Origin: Prinsepia uniflora
Taxonomy: Eukaryota > Streptophyta > Magnoliopsida > Rosales > Rosaceae
Assembly: GCA_032719365.1 (NCBI GenBank)
Contig: CM064871.1
Coordinates: 70,412,383 to 70,476,382 of the forward strand
Length of the DNA stretch: 64,000 nt
Direction of reading: 5' to 3'
How positions within the stretch are numbered: the first letter of the stretch is position 1; every line of letters begins with the position of its first letter. Under the pieces are notes generated by a model. The model saw nothing but the letters and a program-made list of their open reading frames with translations, made no database searches and had not been told where the DNA came from. The translations under genes were made by a program, and so were the position numbers. Shown one piece after another: positions 54,994 through 64,000 of the stretch.

Positions 54994-56001
54994 TCAAGCA
55001 TGTGGTCCCGAAGTCCGGCCACGTCCTCGTGATCCACCATGAGTTCTGCCACCTCCTCTCCCACTTTTCGTATTTGAAGTCGAGGTTGTACTAGGTCCCC
55101 GCTCAGTAGTGCCCCAACCGGTACCACTACTACCGACCAATCGTGGGCAGTCTCTTTTGAAGTGACCCGGCTCCCTACAATAAAAGCAGACAAGAACATT
55201 GCCCCGATCGGGCCCATTACTCTGACGGTCAGTGGATCCTACCGATGCGTCACTGAACTGTGCAGTCGCTGGAGGTCGAAACCCAAATGTTTTTGTACTC
55301 CCACCACCAAAACTCGGACGAGCGTCACAAGAAGATCCAGAACTATAATTACCCCTCTTGGGGAATCTCTGGCTCAAAGATCCCTGAGACTGACGTTCCC
55401 GGCGTCGACCAAAGCCTGAGAACTGCTGTCGCACTGGCAAGGTCACCTCAACTCTTGCGGCTGCATCAGACAACTCTCTTAGGGTAGCATAAGATCCTAC
55501 TGTCACAACACCCCGGATATCATTTCTCAATCCTTGCACAAATCTTCGGCACTTGTCCCCCTCGTTTGCTACATACAGAGGAGCGAAACTGGATGAGTTC
55601 AAGAATTTCTGCTCGTAGTCAGCCACTGACAGGTTCCCTTGTTGCAGTTGTAGAAACTCAACCTCCTTAGCGTTACGAAACGAGCGAGGATAAAACTGGT
55701 CTAGAAAACGTTGTCGAAAATCCTCCCAACTCAGGGTGCGGGCATCCATCCCCGTCAGCTGTAACCCATGCCACCATCTATAAGCATGGCTACCCAGCAT
55801 AAATGTGGCTAGTGGAACCATATCTCCTGGTGGACATTGCATAATCTCGAAGATCCGCTCAAATTGAGTAATCCACTCATAGGCCTCTTCCAGGTCAGTC
55901 TGGCCAGTGAACCCAATGGTCCCTAAACGTTGAGCTATCTCTACGTCTGGACCCCCAAACTCATCACCAGGCTGTGCACGAGGCTCACGTCTCGGAGGCA
56001 T
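54994..56001 (-). pseudogene. Element C gag with CCHC zinc knuckle
   Basis: A 335-codon open frame starting at 56001, about 80 bases inside the PBS. The gag domain spans about residues 30-170: YEWITQFERIFE, MLGSHAYRWWHG, WEDFRQRFLDQFYP, EFLQLQQGNLSVADYEQKF. A zinc knuckle CFYCREPGHFKRDC follows near residue 280, and the tail is rich in Gly and Arg. In Tekay elements gag runs into pol in the same frame. Here a TGA at about 54991-54993 ends it early, so gag alone is open and could still be translated. It forms the particle and binds RNA. Confidence 0.93.
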
Positions 56002-56081
56002 ATTGTGATGTTCTGTAAGAGAAACGTATCAGTATCACAACTCGTGCACACTAATGTGCAAGACTCAGACCGTAACCTAAT

Positions 56082-56093
56082 GCTCTGATACCA
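56082..56093 (-). other. Primer-binding site of element C
   Basis: GCTCTGATACCA on the plus strand is the reverse complement of TGGTATCAGAGC, matching initiator tRNA-Met. It is three bases from the 5' LTR edge at 56097. Confidence 0.93.
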
Positions 56094-56096
56094 AGT

Positions 56097-58336
56097 TGAC
56101 AATACCCATCCCGATTATCCCTCGATAATCGTGATGGATCTTGCTCCCGTCTGACAATAGCTAAAAGTACCAACCGTAACCAAACATATATACATATGCC
56201 ACACAAAAACCTCCAAAGTATTGTCAGACCAGGGATAGTTAAGTTTTACAGACCATTGACGTCACAAGTTCGACTAGTCAACGACATTACAGAGCATAGG
56301 TATTATTACAGACAGGGATCAAAATCCTACTATGTAGAGTGTTTGAGTGCTCAACGGTCTACTTATTCTTTTTACCTCGTCTCTAGCCCCTGTACCTGTG
56401 CACTGGCTTGGAGGGTAAATAAAATATCAAAGGTGTGAGTGGACAAAACAAACCTTTATAAATACGTTTACCAAAATACATTTCTACCCTCCAGTTTTCA
56501 CAAATATGCATGCATATCAATAACCATGAGTAATAGTATGAAATCAACAAGTATGAATAATGGACCGATAAAATCAAAACATGTTTCTAATGAATAGTGG
56601 ACCGATAAAATCAAAACATGTTTCTAAATTCCATGTCCACATTTTCCTTGAAACTCATTTTCATCAAATCAATTCAAATCTCAATAAATCCACGGGACTT
56701 ATTTTCATATCCAATCTCATATCCAATCTCATATAGACACGTTATCCCTGCAACGCATGCAAATCAAATAGGCTCAAGGACCGCTCAAAATCCGAGCACC
56801 CGCCGCTGTGAACACATCACCAGCCGGCAATCCGTCGATGTGAACACATCATCAGCCGACAATCTAGATCGCAGTGAACACATCACCTACTGATCTCCAT
56901 ATAATCCAGCACATCTGATCTGAGTCGAGCCTCCCTCGGTTGCACGACAACAGACCGTGCTACGTGACCTCTCCAGGGTAAACACTTCCATTCCAAAGGC
57001 GAGCGTTATCTCCAGGGTTCATTCCGGGGAAACACATTCCCAACCGAAAGCCCTAATATCCAGGGTGCACTTCGGGAGAAACATATTCCACCCCGAAAGC
57101 CCTAAAATCCACAACATCTCATCATCATAAAAACCAGTGAAAACAGTTGCATTTGAAATCAAAACCATTTTCAATACAGGGTCTCAGCCCAAAACATAAT
57201 CCGTAAAACTAGAGTCCCGATTATTTCATAAATCCGAAAACCATCAATCTCATCATGTAATCACATGGAAATAAAAATCCAATCAAAATCACAATTCCAT
57301 TGGGTCTCAAGCCCAAAATCTCATTTTCACGCAAATTCGTGTAACCGTAAACCCGAGTTGCCACTTTCACGTAAATCCATGAAATCAATTCCTGACTCAT
57401 AATAAAAGTCCAAATATTATTTTCAATTTGTGACTCATAACCCGAGTCAAAATATCATTTTCAATCCCAGGCCTACGCCCAAAACATCAATTTCATAATT
57501 TCTCGAAAATCGTGCCAAAAATAATATAATAATCCAGAAAATCGAGAAATCACCGGATTGAAAAATCAATCATGCCAAAGCATATAAAATCATATAATAA
57601 AGCATTTAAATCATATATGCATGCGTCACGGTTAGAAAACAAAGTCCACTCACACACACCGCCCAGATTGTTCAGCCTCGAGCTGTTCGCTTTCTTCCGA
57701 CGTCCTGGGAATATTCCTGCCTGTCAAACAAAGTAATTTAAGGTTACTAGACTATCGTATAGTCCCATATGTGAATTCCCTAATCGTCGGAATTTTATAA
57801 TATTATTTAAACGTAAACTATACGCTTCGGGTACTCGAAACTACTTCGAATCCATATCTGATTGACCCGAAACCAACGCGGATAGGTTCGTATCATCGAG
57901 AACATCAAAACTCAGGTTGACCACTTTCGCAGAAACTCTCCCACGCGCCCTCACGCGCTTAGCACAGTGTTGCTACAATATGTTTTCTTCACCCGCATAA
58001 CTGGTAAACGGGTTGAAAACCCGCGACAGAACCCGACTAGTTCTCCCTCAATTCGACCTCAATTCTTTCCATTCTTTTACCTGATCCCTTATAATCTATC
58101 TTAATTCCAGTTCTGTAACCTTAATTACTTCAATTAGGGTCTTAATCCTCAAAACTCACGATCAACCTTCGACGGTTTTCCTTTTCGGGTCCACTCATTT
58201 CGTCCTAGTTTTTCAAATTAATTGACACCAGAAGCATCGTGAGAGTGTAATAAACAGTTTTACAGAATCAATTTCATAACTCCTTACCTCTAGCTAGTCG
58301 AACTCAAAATCGATTTTGAGCAGCAATGGGAGCTTC
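56097..58336 (-). repeat. 5' LTR of element C, inner part
   Basis: It pairs with 37038 to about 39228 of the 3' LTR. It has a tandem duplication of about 36-38 bp (around 56551-56625) not found in the 3' LTR. The cassette donor (GTGAGT, minus) is at 57653-57648; the acceptor position reads CCCTCCAAG. The outer U3 part is separated off by LTR F and lies beyond the window. Confidence 0.9.
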
Positions 58337-59834
58337 TGTTTTCAGGACCCACCCCGGTTTCACCCCGAAAATCGAGGTAAACCCTACTCCCGTCTGACAC
58401 CCCGACACAACACCAACGTAAACTATTAAAGTAACACAATCAGACGCAGGAAAAACTATATAAAACATCCCGAAGTTAAAGGTTTACAGAGCATAATACT
58501 AAATACAAAAGAAAAAAAACGATAACCAGTACACGCACACGGAAACATTAAAACACTCCGGTATCGCTCTCGTAAATTCTATGCCTCTGACACTGCCTCG
58601 ACGCCGAAACCCCGCGCTAGCTCCACGACCTGAAGGGCAATTTAAAACAGAAGGTGTGAGTGGACCATAAATAATAAAATAAATTCCGAAAACCATTTCA
58701 TAATAAAACCAGGGTTTTAGCCCTCCGTTTTGAAAACACACATGCATAACCCATTAGATGAAAACAGTTATAAATCACGTAATCATCACCATTAAAACAG
58801 TTACAGAATCATTGTAAAAACATTTATAGAAATTAATAACCTCATAAAACCATGTCATAAACATAAAGGCCAACCAAATCAGTATCCGATCAAACCTGCT
58901 GGACCTATCCGAGTCTTCCTCCCGATTCTTTAAACTCAATCCAGGCCTCAATAATATCCGAGTCTTTAAACTCAACAGGCCTACGGGGGAAATATCAATA
59001 TATCCGAGTCTTTAAACTCCCGAGTCTTTAAACTCAATCCGAGCCCGTCCCCCGTCCAATATAATCCGGGTCTTTAAACCCAATATCCAGATCCAGCAAA
59101 TCCAATCAAAACCATTTGAAAACCATTTCGAAATCCATATCCAAACCCGAATCCAAAATCACCGGTCTGATGCCCTTCCGGCATCCAGAACCGTCATTCC
59201 CAACCCAAATCCGGAATTCCACTTTCCAACTTTAAAATCATATCTCGCTTCTAAAACCAAAAACCTTGATTAACAACTCATGTTCCAAAATCCCTTTATA
59301 ACCATTAGAAATCATTTATCATTTGAAATCCCGAAGCTTATAACATTATAATCAAAAATTAACATTTTATCGTTAAACGTGCCAAATACGTTATTTCTCG
59401 AAAACGTGCAATTCTGTAAAACCAACATCACATAATCATGGAATCTCATGTAAAACCATAAAACAATTATAGAAAACAATTATGCATGCTTAAGTTTAGA
59501 GAAGGGGCCCACTCATAGTACCAAGCCCTCAATCGCGTCCCGTACGTTCTTCAGCTTCCTCGGGAAATCCTGATCCTGTCAACAAGCACCCAAGAACGTT
59601 ACTAACACGTCTACGAAGGTCCACCTAATTTTTCCCAAAAAACCCCGGGTCCTAAACTGTAATGACCCGTCCCGAATATCGGGATTGAATATTAATTAAT
59701 CATGATTTAGAATGACTAATCGGGGATTAGTTGAGTGAAATCGGACGAAACGTGCAAAATGACCGTTTTGCCCCTGGTGTGGGCAAAATGTTGACTTTTA
59801 GTTCGGGCGGTCAAATGGACTTTGACCGATGACT

Positions 59835-59856
59835 GTGACGTAGTTCGGGACGTCAC
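59835..59856 (+). promoter_or_regulatory. Inverted TGACGT pair in LTR U3 (example copy)
   Basis: GTGACGT and ACGTCAC are perfect 7-bp inverted arms around AGTTCGGG. TGACG is the binding core of TGA-type bZIP factors. The same arrangement is seen in elements B (15758-15779), J, I (one arm changed), D (one arm changed) and E (both LTRs). Confidence 0.55.
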
Positions 59857-61458
59857 GAGTTCATAGACAGGTGGCACGTTCGATTCTGACATTCGTAGTG
59901 AAAGTTATGATGATCGGAAGATGAGGGGTATTTTGGTAATTTGGCATAGTAGGGGCCAAATGTTGACTTTTTGATCGGGAGGTCCGATGGACGAGGGCCA
60001 AGGACCGTTACGTAGGTCTCGTCGATACGAATCCAACGACAGGCGGCATGCCAAAATCGGAGATTCGACGACGAAGTTATGGTCACGGAATCGGGCTCGA
60101 TTAACCGAACGAACCGGAATTAAAATAATATTTTAATATGAACAGTACCCGGTGACTGTGCACATTCGGATGAGTGACAAGTGTCACCCATCCCCTGAAA
60201 TCTGGACCATGTTTCCCTCCCAACACCATCATTACAACATCATCATTTATCCTTCATCATTTCCTCCATTTTCTCCTTAATTTTCTCCTTCTTTGTTCTT
60301 CTTACCCGTGAGCATTGAGCAGCAGAATTGGAGAGTGTTTGCTGCCATTTCTAACTGGTTTTGAGGGCAAAATCGAGTGTTTGTTGAGACTAACTCAACT
60401 GGGTAAACACGGGAGGTTGAGAGTGGCTGAAAACTAGGAATTCGAAATTGGGTTTTTGGGAGGAAAAATCAAATTGGATGAATTGAGCCTTGTTGATCGA
60501 AATTGGGTTCAGTTTCTGTCTTCTGGGATTACTACGATCCATTTTGTAGAAGGAACTAAGTGGAATTGAGGTCGAATTGAGGTAGAACTGAGGAAGGAAA
60601 CTTTCAGAAATTTCGAGGTTGAGTCGAGGGAATTGAGGCTTTGATTGACGAAATTGATGTGGGGATTGTGTTCCTGAGGATCCCACGATGCTTCTGGGTT
60701 CATCAATTGAAGGAAAACACTGGAGATTGATGAGACTCCATGGTTGCACAGTGTACGGATGTTCGAGTTTGAGTCGTGGCGTTTGAGCCACGAATTGATG
60801 CAATTGAGTTGGGGGAAAGGTTTACCTGAGTCCATTGAAGCTTACTGGTGAATCAATTGAACGAAATCAAGAAGCTTTGATGGTTTTCGAAGGATGAACA
60901 GTGGCCGGATGTCCTTCGATTGATCATCTGTGATCGTGAGGTTAGAGGTAATGTTTCTTGTAATTAAGTCCACAGAACTCTAATTAGACTTGAATCGAAA
61001 CTGACTGAATGTTCAATTGGTGGAATCAATGTCGAATTGACAGAAAACGAACCGGGTCACCTCGCGGGTTAAATGGCCCGTTTTACAGACAAACGGGTGA
61101 GGGAGACAGCACTGTAGCTGGCGCGTGGGTTTCACGCGCAGCCACTCACGGCGGCGCGTGGGAGCGCGTCCGGCCTAGTCTCAAGGTGAGGTCAACATGA
61201 CTTTTGATCCTCTCAGTGTAACGAACATTTTGACGTTGATTTCGGTGAAATCGGATATTGTTTCGATAATGTTCCGCGTATCCGAAGTTTTGTATTACGT
61301 TAAAAATACGTATTTAAATCCCGGAAAAATTAGGGAAAATTATATGTTGTATTTTGAGATGTTAGTAACCCTCTATAATGATTTTGGACAGGAGTTGTGA
61401 TTTCCAGATTTTACGGAAAAACGTGCAGCTCGGAAACGGACCGTTTTGGACGGTGTGT

Positions 61459-62888
61459 GTGAGTGGACTTTGTTTTCTAACCGTGATGCATGCATATATG
61501 ATTTAAATGCCTTATTATATGATTTTATATGCTTGGGCATGATTTATGTTTCAATCCGGTAATTTCTTGGTTTTATGATTATTATATTATTATTTTGGGC
61601 GATTTTCGAGAAATTACGAAATTTGGTAAAAATGATGTTTGGACTTGGTTTATGAGTCCGAGATTGAAATTGATTGAAAATAATGGTTGGACTCGGATTA
61701 TTGAGTCATGGATTGAAAATGATATTTGGACTCGGGTTATGAGTCAGTGATTGATTTTGTGGATTTACGTGAAAATGGCAACGGAGGTTGCAACGCATGG
61801 ATTTGCGTGATAATGTTATTTTGGGCATGAGAACCCAAGTGAATAGTGATTTTGACTCGGATTTGGGGTCATTTGTGAAATTGTGAAATTAATGATTTAT
61901 TGGGATTTATGATTATTTTAATCAGTCTTTCGGGCACGTTTTACGGGGAACGTGCAAATGATGATTTGGGCTAGGCCCGGAGTTTAAATGATTTCTAAAA
62001 TGATATTTTGACTTTGCTGGTGAGTCAATGATGATTTCTGGAATATTTTATTGAATTAAAAGGTGATTTTAAAGAAATACGTGTAAATGGTATTTGGGGC
62101 TTGAGACCCAGTTGAGAATGACCTTGACTTGGTATGAAGTCAAGATGTGATTGAAATGTTTTGGGATGTAATTCCCGGGATGGTTTTCATTGTGATTGTG
62201 ATATGCCCAGACGGTCGGAGCTTGGGGGGGATTACCCAGACGACCGGAGCTTGGGGGATGTGATTGTAGGATCGGGAGTTGATCCTATGGTAGTCAGCTT
62301 CTCGGATGATACTGAGCCTGGATGTACCACTCGGAGGTGTCTGATCCTGGGGATGTGTTCGCCCAGAGGTGACTGAGCCCGAGGAGGTTGAACCCAGAGG
62401 TGTTTATTCCCGAGAGAGTGACTGGATATTGGCCTACGCGTAGTGCAGCACTTGTGAGTAGTGCAGTTTGATTGATTGTGCACTTGTGAGTAGTGCAGAT
62501 GTGATTGGTGATATTTTATGCACTCGTGAGTAGTGCGGATTGATTGGATTGATATATTTATTGTGCACTTGTAAGTAATGCTGATTGGTATTGATTGTGA
62601 TGATGTACTGGTATTGAGTACGGGTTTTTGGTCCTTGTGGCCAGGTGATTATGTTTTCACATGTTTTGGCCTGAGAGCCGGGATTTGATGTTTTATAACA
62701 TGAACTGAATTGGTGATCATGAGTTTTATGGACCATGGGAAAATATGTTTTGATTTTATCGGTCACTCATGTTTTACGATATGCATGCAAGTTTGTGAAA
62801 ACTGGAGGGTAAGATTGTATTTTGATAAATGTTTTTATAAGAGGTCATTTTTGTCCACTCACACCTTTTCTGTTTTGTGACCCTCCAG
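61459..62888 (+). other. Intron-like cassette in solo LTR G
   Basis: GTGAGT donor 61459-61464, acceptor GACCCTCCAG ending 62888, branch-like CTCAC in GTCCACTCACAC about 30 nt before it. GCATGCATAT and ATATGCATGC form inner arms. Confidence 0.5.
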
Positions 62889-64000
62889 GCCGTGGTACGA
62901 CGCTCGGGACTGATCGTGAGGCAGTGACAGCAGCAGAAATCCGCGCAAACATCCCTTGTCTGGCAAGTACTGAAGGGGAGTTTCGGACCTTTAGTTGACT
63001 TGTCAGACGGGAGCAGGACCGGGCACGGTTTTTGACGTCCAGTTGGGACGGGTCCTGTCATAAACGTAACGAACCGGAACCCTAAGCCTTCAACCTCGCG
63101 CAACTAACCTCAAACGACGTCCGAACAACCCGAAACCAATTCCAATAGACACGTCACAACACCTAGACCAAAAACCATGTTGACCATTTTCCCAACCGCC
63201 GCCGCACGCACCCCCACGCGCCGCCCAAAGTGGCTGCGCGTGGGCCTCACGCACCTACACACATGGTACTGTTCACCGTCATCTACCTTGGGCGAACCGG
63301 TCTGAACCGGCGCACCCGGTTCTCTGCCGTCCGTCCACCAATTCGACTCCTTTCTTCACCATCTTCATCGTCTAGTCCTCAGAAATCCAGTCCCTTCACT
63401 CAAACACCTCGACACAGCCCCTAAGTCGTCGACTCAAGCTCGAACAAAAACCCGAACCAGTCCCCTGTTTTCCCTTCCAGCCAACCAGGTCTTCCCCCGT
63501 CACGATGTCGACCTTAAACCAATCCTAGGGCCTTCCTAAGTCTCACCCAACTCACCAAAACCGTCCACTCACACCCAAAACCCACGACTAATGGTTTGAA
63601 GCAAAACGGAAAAACAGAGTATTTGAACAGAAACGAGGAATTACCTGTCCTCTGGTCGCCGCCGTGAGCTCCGCTGGGGCTAGTCGACTCTTCTCAATCC
63701 TCACAACACCACCACAGGTCCAATTTGATGATGGGAGTACCACACAGTAGCACCACCACCCAACACCTTCTCTGTTTCCCGGAAACTCAACCCCTCACAC
63801 TCACAAGATTCCTCACTCGAATTGCCCTCACCACTCACTCACTGTCTCTTACTCGATCTCCAGTCTCTCATCCACTCACCAGAACACACAAACACCCCCT
63901 TTACTTGATCGATTTTCTCTCCAACTCACCCTCTGTTTCTCTTGTTCGAACACACACACATGGGCACAAATTAAACACATACCGTGCACGGCCTAGAACC

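Larger units (their letters stand above)
59658..63060 (+). mobile_element. Solo LTR G (type-2 Tekay-related LTR)
   Basis: It starts TGTAATGACCCGTCC and ends GGGTCCTGTCA, 3403 bp, with a perfect TAAAC duplication (59653-59657 and 63061-63065), inside LTR F. It carries the U3 inverted repeat GTGACGT/ACGTCAC (59835-59856), two diverged ACAGGYGGCAYG cores (59867 and 60039), the 12+12-bp palindrome with one mismatch (60168-60193), GACTC..GAGTC and GCAC..GTGC palindromes, and an intron-like cassette (61459-62888). Confidence 0.95.
37038..64000 (-). mobile_element. Element C: Tekay-type chromovirus, minus strand, with D, E, F and G nested in it (right end beyond window)
   Basis: Reading right to left: 5' LTR (from 58336 down to 56097, its outer part cut off by F), PBS, gag, protease, RT, RNase H, integrase, chromodomain, PPT (39930-39915) and 3' LTR (39914-37038). 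The left flank is TCAGG; the matching duplication would lie beyond the window. Gag and pol in one frame, LTRs of almost 3 kb and a C-terminal chromodomain place it in the Tekay (Del) lineage of Ty3/gypsy. It carries several stops and one clear frameshift. It is inserted in the 3' UTR of element A. Confidence 0.9.
58337..64000 (-). mobile_element. LTR F (type-1), interrupted by G, truncated by the window edge
   Basis: It resembles solo LTR J throughout: same order of GAGT..ACTC palindromes (about 58910-59090), cassette acceptor at 58630, and donor (mutated to ATGAGT) near 59516. Its first bases read TGTTTTCAGGACCC instead of TGTCAGGACCC, so the exact edge is uncertain by a few bases. It resumes at 63061 after solo LTR G and runs off the window. 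Whether it is a solo LTR or the end of a full element cannot be told. Confidence 0.82.

Overview
This is a stretch of a large, transposon-rich flowering-plant genome. The evidence is a plant-type bZIP transcription factor gene, plant Ty3/gypsy retrotransposons of the Tat and Tekay (chromovirus) lineages, and the PBS motif TGGTATCAGAGC typical of plant LTR elements. The species cannot be told from the sequence. No database search was run; all calls come from reading the sequence and its translations.

Layout. (1) 1-9.0 kb is the only gene-like DNA: AT-rich sequence with one convincing cellular gene, an intronless bZIP factor (5382-6029), plus a (GA)36 microsatellite, a degenerate ~42-bp repeat and a solo LTR (1188-1763). 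(2) From about 9.0 kb to the right edge, everything is nested LTR retrotransposons. The outermost host is element A, a decayed Tat-type gypsy element (5' LTR end about 9554; gag, protease, RT, RNase H and integrase pieces spread from 9.7 to 35.26 kb; 3' UTR with a mini-hairpin satellite at 35.4-35.9 kb). Into A went solo LTR J (11104-14150, -), element B (15604-28851, +), solo LTR I (30781-33994, +) and element C (37038 to beyond the window, -). B is a non-autonomous element whose 3' LTR was hit by H, a GC-rich Tat-type element (about 21965-27800) with an open pol frame and an antisense ORF. C is a Tekay-type chromovirus (gag at 56.0 kb down to integrase/chromodomain at 39.95 kb). C was in turn hit by solo LTR D (41973-44819, +), by non-autonomous element E (45486-54239, -) and, in its 5' LTR, by LTR F (58337 onward, -). 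F itself contains solo LTR G (59658-63060, +). A > C > F > G is four levels deep. Five-base target duplications support the junctions: AGATG (K), AAGTT (I), TTAAG (D), CTCCC (E) and TAAAC (G) are exact; GATCT/GTTCT (J) and GACGA/GACGC (B) differ at one base.

How the parts relate. The LTRs of B, C, D, E, F, G, I and J form one superfamily: TGTAAYG at the start, CTGACA or CTGTCA (or close variants) at the end, and a conserved inverted TGACGT motif in U3 of most copies. B and E have about 2.7-3.5 kb internal regions with no coding capacity, but the same PBS and PPT style as C. E keeps a vestige of the C-type gag start, so C-like elements are the natural helper.

The most unusual structure is inside these LTRs. 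A 0.9-1.5 kb segment begins at GTGAGTGGAC and ends at CCCTCCAG, with its reverse complement GTCCACTCAC about 30 nt before the end. It looks like an intron whose donor and branch-point regions are complementary. It is filled with short palindromes whose arms change in a compensatory way between copies.
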